A stretch of 64,000 nucleotides of DNA from Silanimonas sp. (GCF_027530345.1 NZ_JAPZQK010000013.1:154392-218391), one strand, 5' to 3'; positions 25,397 through 34,859 are shown, counted from the first letter of the stretch. Notes: generated from the sequence alone by a model not told the origin. Program-made: numbers and translations.

Positions 25397-25426
25397 AGGC
25401 TACGCGGCGCGGCGCGGCGCCTGCAA
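25397..25426 (-). promoter_or_regulatory. Candidate dapB promoter, possibly leaderless
   Basis: On the minus strand TTGCAG (25426-25421), an 18-nt spacer and TAGCCT (25402-25397) are followed by 7 nt and the dapB ATG. The -35 is good (4 of 6) and the -10 fair (TA...T). The spacer is an almost pure GC repeat of GGCGC/GCCGC units. Confidence 0.4.
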
Positions 25427-25444
25427 CGCAGGCGGACACGGGGC

Positions 25445-26575
25445 TCAGCCCGTCATGCGGTCCCAGAAGGCCCGGACGCCATCGAAGAAGGTGCTCGACT
25501 TCGGAGAGTGGCGCGCCGCCTCCTCGCCTTCGAAGGTCTGCTCGAACTCCTCGAGCAGCTCGCGCTGTCGTGCGGTGAGGTTCACCGGCGTTTCGACGAC
25601 AACGCGGGCATGCAGGTCGCCGGTCTGGCGCGAACGCACCGAGCGCACGCCCTTGCCGCGAAGGCGGAACAGCTTGCCCGTCTGCGTTTCGGCGGGAACC
25701 TTGATCTCGACTTCGCCTTCCAGCGTCGGCACCGCGATGCTGGCACCGAGTGCGGCCTGCGAGAAGCGGATGGGGATCTCGCAATACAGGTCATCGCCGT
25801 CGCGCTCGAAGACCGCGTGCGGACGTACCTGCACGTCAACGTAGAGGTCGCCGCTGGGCGCGCCGGGCTGGCCGACTTCGCCCTCGCCCTGCAGACGGAT
25901 GCGGTCGCCGGTGTCGACGCCCGCCGGGATCTTCACCGAGAGCGTCTTCTCCTGGCGCACGCGGCCGGTGCCGTGGCACACCTTGCAGGGCTTCGGGATG
26001 ATCTTCCCAGCGCCGCCGCAGGTCGGGCACGGCTGCTGCATCTGGAAGATGCCGCGCTGGATGCGCACCTGGCCCATGCCGCGGCAGGTGCCGCAGGTCT
26101 CGGTCTTCTTGTCTTCGGCACCGGTGCCCTCGCAGGAGCCGCAGTTCGCCATCGTCGGCACGTCGATGCGCTTCTCGATGCCAGCGACGGCCTCCTCGAG
26201 ATCGAGCTCCATCACGTAGCGCAGGTCCGAGCCGCGGCGCGGACCGCTGCGCTGGCGTCCACCGCCGAAGATGTCCCCGAAGATGTCGCCGAAGATGTCG
26301 CCCATGTCGGCATAGCCGCCCGGGCCGCCGCCACCGCCGCCCATGCCTTGCTCGAAGGCGGCATGGCCGTGCTGGTCGTAGGCGCGACGCTTGTTGGCAT
26401 CGGAGAGGACGTCGTAGGCCTCCTTGGCCTCCTTGAACGCCTCTTCCGCCGCCGCATCGCCGGGATTGCGGTCGGGATGGTGCTTCATCGCCAGCCGGCG
26501 ATACGCCTTCTTGAGCTCGTCTTCCGACGCGCCCTTCGAAACGCCCAGCACCTCGTAGTAGTCCCGTTTGCTCAT
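25445..26575 (-). CDS. dnaJ: Chaperone protein DnaJ (Hsp40)
   Basis: Co-chaperone that loads substrates on DnaK and stimulates its ATPase. The 376 residues have the J domain with HPD ([10 protein letters not shown], near residue 33), a Gly/Phe-rich linker including [10 protein letters not shown], four zinc repeats [24 protein letters not shown] and CKVCHGTG, and the C-terminal substrate-binding domain. It follows dnaK on the same strand across a 104-nt spacer with two hairpins. Confidence 0.98.
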   Translation of the reverse strand: MSKRDYYEVLGVSKGASEDELKKAYRRLAMKHHPDRNPGDAAAEEAFKEAKEAYDVLSDANKRRAYDQHGHAAFEQGMGGGGGGPGGYADMGDIFGDIFGDIFGGGRQRSGPRRGSDLRYVMELDLEEAVAGIEKRIDVPTMANCGSCEGTGAEDKKTETCGTCRGMGQVRIQRGIFQMQQPCPTCGGAGKIIPKPCKVCHGTGRVRQEKTLSVKIPAGVDTGDRIRLQGEGEVGQPGAPSGDLYVDVQVRPHAVFERDGDDLYCEIPIRFSQAALGASIAVPTLEGEVEIKVPAETQTGKLFRLRGKGVRSVRSRQTGDLHARVVVETPVNLTARQRELLEEFEQTFEGEEAARHSPKSSTFFDGVRAFWDRMTG

Positions 26576-26606
26576 CCGCTACCCGCTGTTGGTGTCCACG
26601 AACGAC

Positions 26607-26675
26607 GCCGCGTTGACCGGTTGATCCGGTCGAACGCGGCCCGTTGATCCATGCGAGCCGAAGGCTCGGATGGAT
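26607..26675 (-). other. Two stem-loops in the dnaK-dnaJ spacer
   Basis: Hairpin one (26607-26640) pairs GCCGCGTT with AACGCGGC and GACCGG with CCGGTC around a TTGAT loop, with one bulged G. Hairpin two (26647-26675) pairs ATCCAT with ATGGAT and GAGCC with GGCTC. Neither has a T tract on the minus strand. They may be an attenuator or an RNA processing/stability element that lowers DnaJ relative to DnaK; this is inference. Confidence 0.6.
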
Positions 26676-26679
26676 AACG

Positions 26680-28596
<1,917 letters not shown>

Positions 28597-28654
28597 GGGA
28601 GTCTCCTGTTCTTCGATTCGTCCGGCGCGAGGCGCCGATTCAGTGATGTCTGCG

Positions 28655-28682
28655 AGATGGGTGCGCAGGCGGCCGATTCAAG
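28655..28682 (-). promoter_or_regulatory. sigma32 promoter of dnaK
   Basis: The minus strand reads CTTGAA (28682-28677), a 14-nt spacer and ACCCATCT (28662-28655). This matches the heat-shock consensus CTTGAAA / CCCCATNT with only the first -10 base and the seventh -35 base differing. The leader before the dnaK ATG would be about 50 nt. Confidence 0.75.
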
Positions 28683-28732
28683 TCGTCGTCACGCGCGACG
28701 CGCCGGCGTGGCGCGAGCTGTTCAAGGAACCG

Positions 28733-29269
28733 TCAGGCGTCGGCAACGACCACGACCAGCGCCGGCCGCAGCAGGCGCTCGTTGAGCACGTAGCCCTTCT
28801 GGAACACGTCGAGCACCGTGCCGGGGGCGGCCCCCGGGCTCGGCAGCTGGGTCACGGCCTGGTGGAATTCGGGGTTGAAGACCTCGCCCTTCGGGTCGAG
28901 CTCGATCAAGCCGTTGTCCTTGGCGGTCTTGAGCAACTGGCGCAGGGTCAGTTCCAGCCCTTCCTTCAGCGGGTGCGCTTCCGCGCCCGCGGCCTTGAGG
29001 CCGGCGTGCAGGCTGTCGAACACCGGCAGCAGGTCGCCGAGCAGACGCTCGTTGGCGAACTTTCGGGCGCTTTCTACTTCGCGCGCCATGCGGCGGCGCT
29101 GGTTTTCCAGCTCGGCGCGCTCGCGCAGCGTCTGCTCGCGCAGTTCGGCCAGCGCCATCCGCAGCTCGGCGTTCTCGATCTCAACCGGGGACTCGGTGGA
29201 GAGGTGTTCGCCCGGCGCAGCGCCTTCCGGGGCCTCGGCCGGATCGGCCGGCTCGTGCTCGTGGTTCAT
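28733..29269 (-). CDS. grpE: GrpE nucleotide exchange factor
   Basis: GrpE releases ADP from DnaK and acts as the thermosensor of the system. The 178-residue protein has an acidic, unstructured N-terminus, a long helix ([30 protein letters not shown]) and the C-terminal beta domain with [14 protein letters not shown] and [19 protein letters not shown]. It lies 49 nt after hrcA and 136 nt before dnaK, the spacer to dnaK being occupied by the dnaK promoter. Confidence 0.97.
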   Translation of the reverse strand: MNHEHEPADPAEAPEGAAPGEHLSTESPVEIENAELRMALAELREQTLRERAELENQRRRMAREVESARKFANERLLGDLLPVFDSLHAGLKAAGAEAHPLKEGLELTLRQLLKTAKDNGLIELDPKGEVFNPEFHQAVTQLPSPGAAPGTVLDVFQKGYVLNERLLRPALVVVVADA

Positions 29270-29318
29270 GGGTTTTCCAAGGCCGCCGATGGCGGCAGTT
29301 CGGTGACGTTCGACCCGG

Positions 29319-29346
29319 TTATGGGGCCGGCGTCGACGGTTTCAAG
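29319..29346 (-). promoter_or_regulatory. sigma32 promoter of grpE inside the hrcA 3' end
   Basis: CTTGAAA (29346-29340), a 13-nt spacer and CCCCATAA (29326-29319) form a near-perfect heat-shock promoter: 7 of 7 in the -35, CCCCAT complete in the -10. The last three bases of the -10 element are the hrcA stop codon. Transcription should begin near 29311, about 42 nt before the grpE ATG. Confidence 0.8.
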
Positions 29347-30368
29347 GCCTGTCCGACCAGCTGGGCCGTGGCCTGCACCATGGGGATCACCTGCTCGTAG
29401 GCCATCCGCGTGGGGCCGATCACCCCCAGTACCCCGAGCACCCGCCCGTTCACGGCGTACGGGGCCGTGACCACCGTGCAACCGCCGAACGGGGCCAGCC
29501 CGGTTTCCTCGCCGATGAAGATGCGGACGCCCTGCGCCCGGGCACAGCGCTCCAGCAGGCCAAGGATCTCGCGCTTCTGGGCGAAGGCGTCGAACAGGCC
29601 GCGCAGGCGCTCGACGTCGGCCATGTCGGGGCTGCCCATCAGGCGGGTCTGGCCGGCGACCAGCACGTCATCACCGCCGTCGGGCAGCACCTGCTCGGAG
29701 AGTTCGACCGCGGCGGCCAAGGTGCGTTCCAGTTCGGATTTCGCGTCCTGCAGTTCGCGCAGCAGGGCGGCGCGGATGTCGGCCCAGCCCCGGCCGGCGT
29801 AGTGCCGGTTGAGGTAGTTCGAGGTCTGTTCCAGCTCGTCCGGCGCGTAGGGCCGGCGGGTCTGGATGATGCGGTTCTGCACCTCGTGGTCCATGAAGAC
29901 GATGACCACCAGCACCCGCTGGGCGTCGATCGGCACGAATTCGATGTGGCGGAACGCAAAGGCCGCCCGCTGGGGGACCGTGATCACCCCGACCGAATGG
30001 CTCATCGACGAAAGCAGCTCGGTGGCCCCGGCCAGCAGCCCCTGGGTGCCCTGCCCCTGCGGCAACTGCTGGGCCAACTGGCGCACCAGCCCCTCGTCCG
30101 GCTGCGGCAGCTCGATCAGGCTGTCGACGAAGACCCGGTACCCGTGCGAGGTGGGGATGCGGCCTGCACTGGTGTGCGGCGCGGCGACCAGCCCCAGTTC
30201 CTCGAGGTCGGCCATGATGTTGCGGATGGTGGCGGCGCTGACGTCGAGGCCGGACTGCTTGGCCAGCGTGCGCGAGCCCACTGGCTCGCCATGGGCGATG
30301 TACTGGTGCACCAGAGAGCGCAGGAGCTGACGGGCACGGGGATCGAGGCGATGCGAGGACGGCGACAT
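29319..30368 (-). CDS. hrcA: Heat-inducible transcription repressor HrcA
   Basis: HrcA represses class I heat-shock genes by binding CIRCE operators. The 349-residue product begins with the winged-helix domain ([53 protein letters not shown]) followed by [20 protein letters not shown] and the GAF-like dimer domain. The ATG at 30368 is preferred over the one at 30419 because it fits the family N-terminus and a promoter abuts it. No Shine-Dalgarno precedes it. No CIRCE element was found near it. Confidence 0.94.
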   Translation of the reverse strand: MSPSSHRLDPRARQLLRSLVHQYIAHGEPVGSRTLAKQSGLDVSAATIRNIMADLEELGLVAAPHTSAGRIPTSHGYRVFVDSLIELPQPDEGLVRQLAQQLPQGQGTQGLLAGATELLSSMSHSVGVITVPQRAAFAFRHIEFVPIDAQRVLVVIVFMDHEVQNRIIQTRRPYAPDELEQTSNYLNRHYAGRGWADIRAALLRELQDAKSELERTLAAAVELSEQVLPDGGDDVLVAGQTRLMGSPDMADVERLRGLFDAFAQKREILGLLERCARAQGVRIFIGEETGLAPFGGCTVVTAPYAVNGRVLGVLGVIGPTRMAYEQVIPMVQATAQLVGQALKPSTPAP

Positions 30369-30374
30369 GTCGCA

Positions 30375-30403
30375 TAGATAAGTCCGTGAATCCCCGATGG
30401 CAA
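30375..30403 (-). promoter_or_regulatory. sigma70-type promoter producing a leaderless hrcA mRNA
   Basis: TTGCCA (30403-30398), a 17-nt spacer and TATCTA (30380-30375) are followed by six bases (TGCGAC) and the hrcA ATG. With a normal start 7 nt after the -10, the first transcribed base is the A of ATG. The -35 is 4 of 6 and spacing is optimal. Confidence 0.6.
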
Positions 30404-30406
30404 GCG

Positions 30407-30435
30407 TTGGCGCTGCCATGGCCGGATGCTAGCGT
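30407..30435 (+). promoter_or_regulatory. Candidate recN promoter
   Basis: TTGGCG (30407-30412), 17 nt, TAGCGT (30430-30435), directed toward recN. Its -35 box is only 3 nt from that of the divergent hrcA promoter, so the two could compete. No LexA-type CTG-N10-CAG operator was recognised nearby. The leader to the recN ATG would be about 50 nt. Confidence 0.4.
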
Positions 30436-30492
30436 TCGCCCTCGCCGGCACGGGGCGCCCCAGCTGCCGGCCCCTTTCCCCGTCGTGACGCC

Positions 30493-32160
30493 ATGCTCAA
30501 GCTGCTCTCCCTCCGTGATTTCGCCGTCGTCCGCGCCGCCGAGCTGCGCTTCGGCCCCGGCATGACGGTGATTTCCGGCGAAACCGGCGCCGGCAAGTCC
30601 CTGCTGGTCGACGCCCTGCTGTGGCTCTCCGGCGCGCGGGCCGACGCCGGCATGGTGCGCGCTGGAGCCGCCCGCGCCGAGCTGTCCGCCGAATTCACGC
30701 TGGACGACGCGCCCGACGCCGCCGTCTGGCTGGCCGAGAACGAACTGGACGACGAGGGCGCCTGCCAGCTCCGCCGCGTCGTGAAGGCCGACGGGGGCTC
30801 GAAGGCATGGATCAACGGGCGGGCGGTCAGCATCTCGCAGCTCGCGGCCCTGGGCGCCCGGCTGGTCGAGATCCACGGCCAGCACGAACACCAGGCGCTT
30901 CTTGATCGCGGCCGCCAGATGAGTCTCCTCGATGCCTTCGGGCGCCTGCAGCCGCTGCTGGGGCCGGTGCAAAAGGCCGCCGCCGAATGGCAGGCCGCCG
31001 AACGCGAACTGGCGACGCTGCAGGAGCGCGGTGACGTCGGCGACCGCATCGATTACCTCGGCCATCAGCTCGACGAGCTGGATCGTGAATCCCTAGCACC
31101 GGCCGACATCGACGCCCTGCTCGCCCAGCACCGCCGCGCGGCGAACGCTGGCGCCCTCGTGCAGGCCTGCGACCGCGCCGGACTGCTGATCGGCGATGAC
31201 GAGGGCGCCGCTGCCGGTATCGGCCAGGCACTCGCCGCCCTCTCGAAGTGGACGGCGGACGAACCGCGCATCGCCGATGCCGCGGCCCTGGCGGAATCCG
31301 CACGACTGCAACTCCAGGAAGCCGCCGGTTTGCTCGAGGCCGCCCGCGACGGACTCGATCTCGACCCCGAGGACCTTCAGCGGGGCGAGCAGCGGCTGTC
31401 GCGCCTTCACGACCTCGCCCGCAAGCACCGCGCTCCGCTGCACGACCTCGAGGCGCGGCGTGAAGCGCTGCGCGCGGAGCTCGAGGCCCTGCGCGGCTCC
31501 GAGGGCCGCGTGGTATCCCTTCAGGCCGAACGTGAGTCGGCCGCCGGGCGTTGGCGCGAAGCGGCATCCGCCCTTTCCGCGGCGCGACGCACGCAGGGCG
31601 CCGCCCTCGGCTCGGCGATCTCCGCACTGATGCAGGAACTCGGCATGGGCGGCGGGGTTTTCGAGGTCGCCTTTGAAACGCAGGCGGAACCGCGCCCGAA
31701 CGCCACGGGGGCGGAGCGCATCGAGCTGCTGGTCAGCGCCAACCCCGGCCAGCCGCCGCGTCCGCTGCGGAAAGTCGCCTCGGGCGGCGAGCTCGCGCGC
31801 ATCGCGCTGGCCATCGAAGTCGCGACCCTCGGGCTCGACGACACGCCAACGATGGTCTTCGACGAGGTGGACACCGGCATCGGTGGCGCCGTCGCCGAGA
31901 TCGTCGGGCAGAAGCTGCGCCAACTCGGCGCCGGTCGCCAGGTGCTTTGCGTCACGCACCTGCCGCAGGTCGCCGCTCAGGGCCACGCGCACTACCGCGT
32001 GGCGAAGTCGGTGAGCGGCGAAGAGACCTTCAGCCAGCCCGAGAAGCTCGAGGAGCCGGCGCGTGTGGAGGAGATCGCGCGGATGCTGGGGGGCGTCGAA
32101 ATCACCGCGGCCGTGCGCACCAGCGCGAAGCAGATGCTGGAGAAGGCGAGGAAAGGCTGA
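30493..32160 (+). CDS. recN: DNA repair protein RecN
   Basis: SMC-like ATPase acting early in double-strand break repair. The 555-residue protein has Walker A ISGETGAGKSLL (about residue 29), a long central coiled coil, the signature RKVASGGELARIALAIEV, and Walker B MVFDEVDTGIGG followed by CVTHLPQVAAQGHAHYRV. It stands alone, divergent from hrcA and convergent with fur. Confidence 0.97.
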   Translation: MLKLLSLRDFAVVRAAELRFGPGMTVISGETGAGKSLLVDALLWLSGARADAGMVRAGAARAELSAEFTLDDAPDAAVWLAENELDDEGACQLRRVVKADGGSKAWINGRAVSISQLAALGARLVEIHGQHEHQALLDRGRQMSLLDAFGRLQPLLGPVQKAAAEWQAAERELATLQERGDVGDRIDYLGHQLDELDRESLAPADIDALLAQHRRAANAGALVQACDRAGLLIGDDEGAAAGIGQALAALSKWTADEPRIADAAALAESARLQLQEAAGLLEAARDGLDLDPEDLQRGEQRLSRLHDLARKHRAPLHDLEARREALRAELEALRGSEGRVVSLQAERESAAGRWREAASALSAARRTQGAALGSAISALMQELGMGGGVFEVAFETQAEPRPNATGAERIELLVSANPGQPPRPLRKVASGGELARIALAIEVATLGLDDTPTMVFDEVDTGIGGAVAEIVGQKLRQLGAGRQVLCVTHLPQVAAQGHAHYRVAKSVSGEETFSQPEKLEEPARVEEIARMLGGVEITAAVRTSAKQMLEKARKG

Positions 32161-32217
32161 GGCCTGGCCTGCGGCGGCGCATCGTCGCCGCGCCTACGGC
32201 ACTCCGGAAGGGGCCGC

Positions 32218-32625
32218 TTACTTCCGCTTTTTGCGGACGTAGAGCACCAGCGCGTGGTCTTCGATCTCGTAGCCGTGCTTCGCCGCGATGGCGTGCTGAA
32301 GGGCCTCGATCTCGTCGCTGTGGAATTCGATCACCTTGCCGGTGTCGAGGTCGACCATATGGTCGTGGTGCTCGCCCTGGTTGAGCTCGTAGACGGCCTG
32401 GCCGCCCTCGAAATTGTGCTTAAGCACGAGGCCGGCGGCCTCGAACTGGGTCAGCACGCGATACACCGTGGCGAGGCCGATGTCGTCGCCCTTGTCGAGG
32501 AGTACGCGGTAGATGTCCTCGGCGGTCATGTGCTTCGCCGACGGCTGCTTCTCGAGGATATCGAGGATGCGCATGCGGGGAATCGTGACCTTCAGGCCGA
32601 CTTTTCGCAGGTCTTTGGATTCCAT
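32218..32625 (-). CDS. fur: Ferric uptake regulator Fur
   Basis: Iron-responsive repressor, 135 residues. The winged helix (LRKVGLKVTIPRMRILDIL, DIGLATVYRVLTQFEAAGLV) is followed by the metal and dimer region GEHHDHMVDLDTGKVIEFHSDEIE. It lacks the C-terminal CxxC zinc pair of E. coli Fur and ends in a basic VRKKRK, as in Xanthomonas-like Fur proteins. Two ATGs lie 6 nt apart; the second (32625) has GAGG at proper distance. The frame is open far upstream but that part is not coding. Confidence 0.95.
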   Translation of the reverse strand: MESKDLRKVGLKVTIPRMRILDILEKQPSAKHMTAEDIYRVLLDKGDDIGLATVYRVLTQFEAAGLVLKHNFEGGQAVYELNQGEHHDHMVDLDTGKVIEFHSDEIEALQHAIAAKHGYEIEDHALVLYVRKKRK

Positions 32626-32683
32626 CGGCATCCTCGCGGGCTCCTGAACAGCGCCACCGGGGCTGCGGCGCATGACGGGCCGG

Positions 32684-32692
32684 AGTGTATCA
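32684..32692 (-). promoter_or_regulatory. Extended -10 promoter of fur
   Basis: The minus strand reads TGATACACT, an extended -10 (TG-N-TACACT), about 60 nt before the fur start in the 96-nt fur-bamE divergent gap. No clear -35 and no Fur box were recognised. The overlapping plus-strand TATCAT at 32688 could serve bamE. Confidence 0.45.
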
Positions 32693-32721
32693 TCGCGGGG
32701 TTTCCGACCCGCCGAGTTCCC

Positions 32722-33117
32722 ATGCGCCGCATCCTCATCGCCCTGGCCGTCGCCGCCCCTCTCCTGCTCTCGGGCTGCCTGTACCGCCAGCCGATCTTCC
32801 AGGGCAACCTGCTCGAACAGAAGAACGTGGAGCAGCTCGCGACCGGCATGAGCAAGCGCCAGGTGTTCGCCCTGCTCGGCTCGCCGTCGGTCGCCGATCC
32901 GTTCCGCCAGAACCGCTGGGACTACGTCTCGTCCGAACAGCGCGGCCACGACGATGCCGTGGTCAAAATCTTCACCGTGCACTTCGAGGGCGACAGCCTG
33001 ACGAAGTGGGAAGGTGAGTACTTCGCGGAAGCGGACAGCGCGATGGCGAAGGAACAGGTCGAGCGTTTCGGCCCGAACCTCGCCCGCGACAAGGACAAGG
33101 ACCGCCGCGGCCGCTGA
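32722..33117 (+). CDS. bamE: BamE, outer membrane protein assembly lipoprotein
   Basis: Small lipoprotein of the BAM complex that stabilises BamA-BamD. The 131-residue product has a lipoprotein signal (RRILIALAVAAPLLLSGC, Cys near residue 19), then LYRQPIFQGNLLEQKNVEQLATGMSKRQVFALLGSPSVADPF, the family's defining block, and a YVSSEQRGH-type strand. The basic C-terminal tail is longer than in E. coli. It is divergent from fur, the same fur-bamE (smpA) neighbourhood as in Xanthomonas and Pseudomonas. Confidence 0.95.
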   Translation: MRRILIALAVAAPLLLSGCLYRQPIFQGNLLEQKNVEQLATGMSKRQVFALLGSPSVADPFRQNRWDYVSSEQRGHDDAVVKIFTVHFEGDSLTKWEGEYFAEADSAMAKEQVERFGPNLARDKDKDRRGR

Positions 33118-33124
33118 GCCCCGC

Positions 33125-33418
33125 TCAGCCCGGCTTGCCCGCCCTGGCGCGGGCACGGCGCGCCAGCTTCGGATCCGTCGGAAGCGCGCGCAGCAACTCC
33201 AAGCGGTCGCCCTCGCGCAACCGCGCATCGCGGCCCACCTCGCGCCCGAACACCGCCATGGCCACCGGCGCGTAAGCCGCCTCCGGCCACGACGGCGCAT
33301 GCTGCCTGAGGCAGGCTAGGACGTCGCCCGCCGTCAGTGCTTCCGTCGTCGGAAGCCGCAACCGCCACGCCCGGCCGGCCTCGGCGTAGATCACCTCTAT
33401 ACCAGCGGCCTCGGCCAT
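33125..33418 (-). CDS. rnfH: RnfH family (UPF0125) ubiquitin-like protein
   Basis: Small protein of the RnfH/RatB family with a beta-grasp fold, 97 residues; the molecular role is unsettled. Visible are the opening IEVIYAEAGRAWRLRLP, the central helix LACLRQHAPSWPEAA, and VAMAVFGREVGRDARLREGDRLELLRALPTDPKLARRARA, with the family's GDR-E-YRPL-like motif present as GDRLELLRALPTDPK. It lies 5 nt after ratA, the conserved ratA-rnfH pair convergent with bamE. Confidence 0.9.
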   Translation of the reverse strand: MAEAAGIEVIYAEAGRAWRLRLPTTEALTAGDVLACLRQHAPSWPEAAYAPVAMAVFGREVGRDARLREGDRLELLRALPTDPKLARRARARAGKPG

Positions 33419-33423
33419 CGGCG

Positions 33424-33864
33424 TCAGTCCCGCCCGCGATCCGCCGTGTTCGCGATGCGGCAGAAATCGTCGACGAGCCGGTCGGCCAGCCCTTGGAAGC
33501 CGAGTGCCAGCGCATTGCCGACCAGCGCACCGGCCACGTCGAAATCAAGATTCAGGCTGACCTTGCAGGCCTCCTCGTCGAGCGCGTGGAAGATCCAGTG
33601 GCCTTCCAGCTTCTTGAAGGGGCCGTCGACCAATTGGAGATCGAGGCGCGTCGGCTCCACCCAGCGATTGCGCGTGGTGAAGTTCGTCCGCAGCCCGGCG
33701 ATCTTCAGGTCGAGGCGGGCCACCATGGTGTCCGCGCCGCGCTCGAGCACCGCCGCCTGCTCGCACCAGCCGAACCAGCGCGGATAGCCCTCGACCTCGT
33801 TGACGAGGTGGAACATCCGGCTGGCGGAATGCATGACGAGGGCGTGGCGCTGGATGCGGGTCAT
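33424..33864 (-). CDS. ratA: RatA family START-like protein
   Basis: Member of the RatA/Coq10 (polyketide cyclase/START) family, 146 residues. The protein has SASRMFHLVNEVEGYPRWFGWCEQAAVLE at the N-terminus, then FTTRNRWVEPTRLDLQLVDGPFKKLEGHWIFH, typical of the ligand cavity strands. In E. coli RatA is reported to interfere with ribosome subunit joining; a ubiquinone-binding role like Coq10 is equally possible. The start at 33864 gives the family length. It is divergent from smpB with 48 nt between, the standard arrangement. Confidence 0.92.
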   Translation of the reverse strand: MTRIQRHALVMHSASRMFHLVNEVEGYPRWFGWCEQAAVLERGADTMVARLDLKIAGLRTNFTTRNRWVEPTRLDLQLVDGPFKKLEGHWIFHALDEEACKVSLNLDFDVAGALVGNALALGFQGLADRLVDDFCRIANTADRGRD

Positions 33865-33900
33865 CGGCGGGCGTTGGGGTCGTACAGCGTGGGCCCGTGC

Positions 33901-33906
33901 GACAAT
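33901..33906 (+). promoter_or_regulatory. Possible -10 box giving leaderless smpB
   Basis: GACAAT ends 6 nt (GCGCGC) before the smpB ATG, which lacks a Shine-Dalgarno sequence. The hexamer matches TATAAT at 4 of 6 positions and no good -35 is spaced correctly, so this is the weakest of the leaderless candidates. Confidence 0.3.
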
Positions 33907-33912
33907 GCGCGC

Positions 33913-34410
33913 ATGGCAGGCAAGAAGAAAGAAAAGGATACCGAATCCGGCGGCGGCACCATCGCGCTGAACAAGCGCGCGCGCCACGAGTTCGCGCTCG
34001 GCGAGCGCTACGAAGCCGGGCTGTCGCTGCAGGGCTGGGAGCTGAAGTCGATCCGCGCCGGTCGCGCCAACATCGGCGACGCCTATGCGGTGATCCGCGG
34101 CGGCGAGCTGTTCCTGTTCGGTTCGCAGATCACGCCCTTGATCCAAGCCAGCACGCACGTCGTGGCCGACGACCGCCGCACGCGCAAACTGCTGCTGCAC
34201 AAGCACGAGATTGACAAGCTCATCGGCAAGGTCGAACGCGACGGTTACACCCTCGTGCCCACGGCGATGTACTGGAAGCGCAACAAGGTGAAGCTGGAGC
34301 TCTCGCTGGCGAAGGGCAAGCAGGAGCACGACAAGCGCGACACGGCGCGGGACAAGGACTGGCAGCGCGAGAAGCAGCGCGCCCTGCGCCACCGCAACAA
34401 GGACGCCTGA
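33913..34410 (+). CDS. smpB: SsrA-binding protein SmpB
   Basis: SmpB binds tmRNA and mimics the missing anticodon arm during trans-translation. The 165-residue protein has a lysine-rich start, then ALNKRARHEFALGERYEAGLSLQGWELKSIRAGRANIGDAYA, which is the family signature, the LLLHKHEIDKLIGKV block and a basic C-terminal tail (DKRDTARDKDWQREKQRALRHRNK) that enters the mRNA channel. The ssrA gene begins 82 nt downstream on the same strand. Confidence 0.97.
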   Translation: MAGKKKEKDTESGGGTIALNKRARHEFALGERYEAGLSLQGWELKSIRAGRANIGDAYAVIRGGELFLFGSQITPLIQASTHVVADDRRTRKLLLHKHEIDKLIGKVERDGYTLVPTAMYWKRNKVKLELSLAKGKQEHDKRDTARDKDWQREKQRALRHRNKDA

Positions 34411-34427
34411 ACGGCGGCGTGGCCGCC

Positions 34428-34457
34428 CTTGTGCCGCCCCGGCCCCATCCCCATACT
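34428..34457 (+). promoter_or_regulatory. Candidate ssrA promoter
   Basis: TTGTGC (34429-34434), 17 nt and CATACT (34452-34457) form a sigma70-like promoter about 35 nt before mature tmRNA. The same bases also read CTTGTGC-N14-CCCCATAC, a partial sigma32 match with a good -10 half. Either or both could act. Confidence 0.45.
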
Positions 34458-34492
34458 GGCTTGGTCAGTCGTTTCACGACGACCGCAGAACC

Positions 34493-34846
34493 GGGGGTGT
34501 CCTGGCTTCGACGGGGGTTGCGAAATTGCTTGGCGCATGCCGAGGGGGCGGCTTTCCTCGTTAATCCAGCAGCAAAAACTCAGACGCCAACGACGACGTC
34601 TACGCTCTCGCCGCTTAAGGCGTAAGCCCCGAACCCACTTGTGCCTGTGCTCGTGGATGTAGGGTCACTATCACGGGATGGTTCCCGGCGGCGACCCGCC
34701 AACCGGAAACGAGACTTAGCGGGTATGTCCTGCGGCGTGCTTCGCACACCGTGTTTCCGCAGGCCGAGAACGAACGGTGAGCTAAGCATGTAGTGCCGGG
34801 CATGGAGTGCTCTCGGACGCGGGTTCAACTCCCGCCACCTCCACCA
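34493..34846 (+). ncRNA. ssrA: Transfer-messenger RNA (tmRNA)
   Basis: The 354-nt gene starts with GGGGGTG, which pairs with CACCTCC before the discriminator A and the encoded CCA, forming an acceptor stem whose third pair is the G-U needed for alanine charging. The TGGCTTCGACGGGGG 5' segment and the GGGTTCAACTCCC T-arm are typical. The resume codon is GCC at 34586 and the tag reads ANDDVYALAA, ending at TAA (34616-34618). Pseudoknot-forming GC repeats occupy 34620-34790. Confidence 0.97.
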
Positions 34847-34859
34847 TCTCCACCACGCG

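Noticed and set aside
30369..30492. Possible CIRCE or LexA operator between hrcA and recN
   Set aside because: The GCTAGC palindrome and GAACGCTAGC do not fit TTAGCACTC-N9-GAGTGCTAA, and no CTG-N10-CAG with proper flanks was found.
32171..32191. GC stem-loop between recN and fur as a terminator
   Set aside because: Only 6 bp with a 9-nt loop and no T tract on either side; too weak to call.
32218..33300. Long fur frame of 360 codons
   Set aside because: Only the last 135 codons look like Fur. The upstream part lies opposite bamE and reads as Arg/Ala-rich noise; the ATG at 32625 has a proper ribosome-binding site.
33424..34392. 322-codon frame containing ratA
   Set aside because: The first half is antisense to smpB; RatA homology begins at the ATG at 33864.
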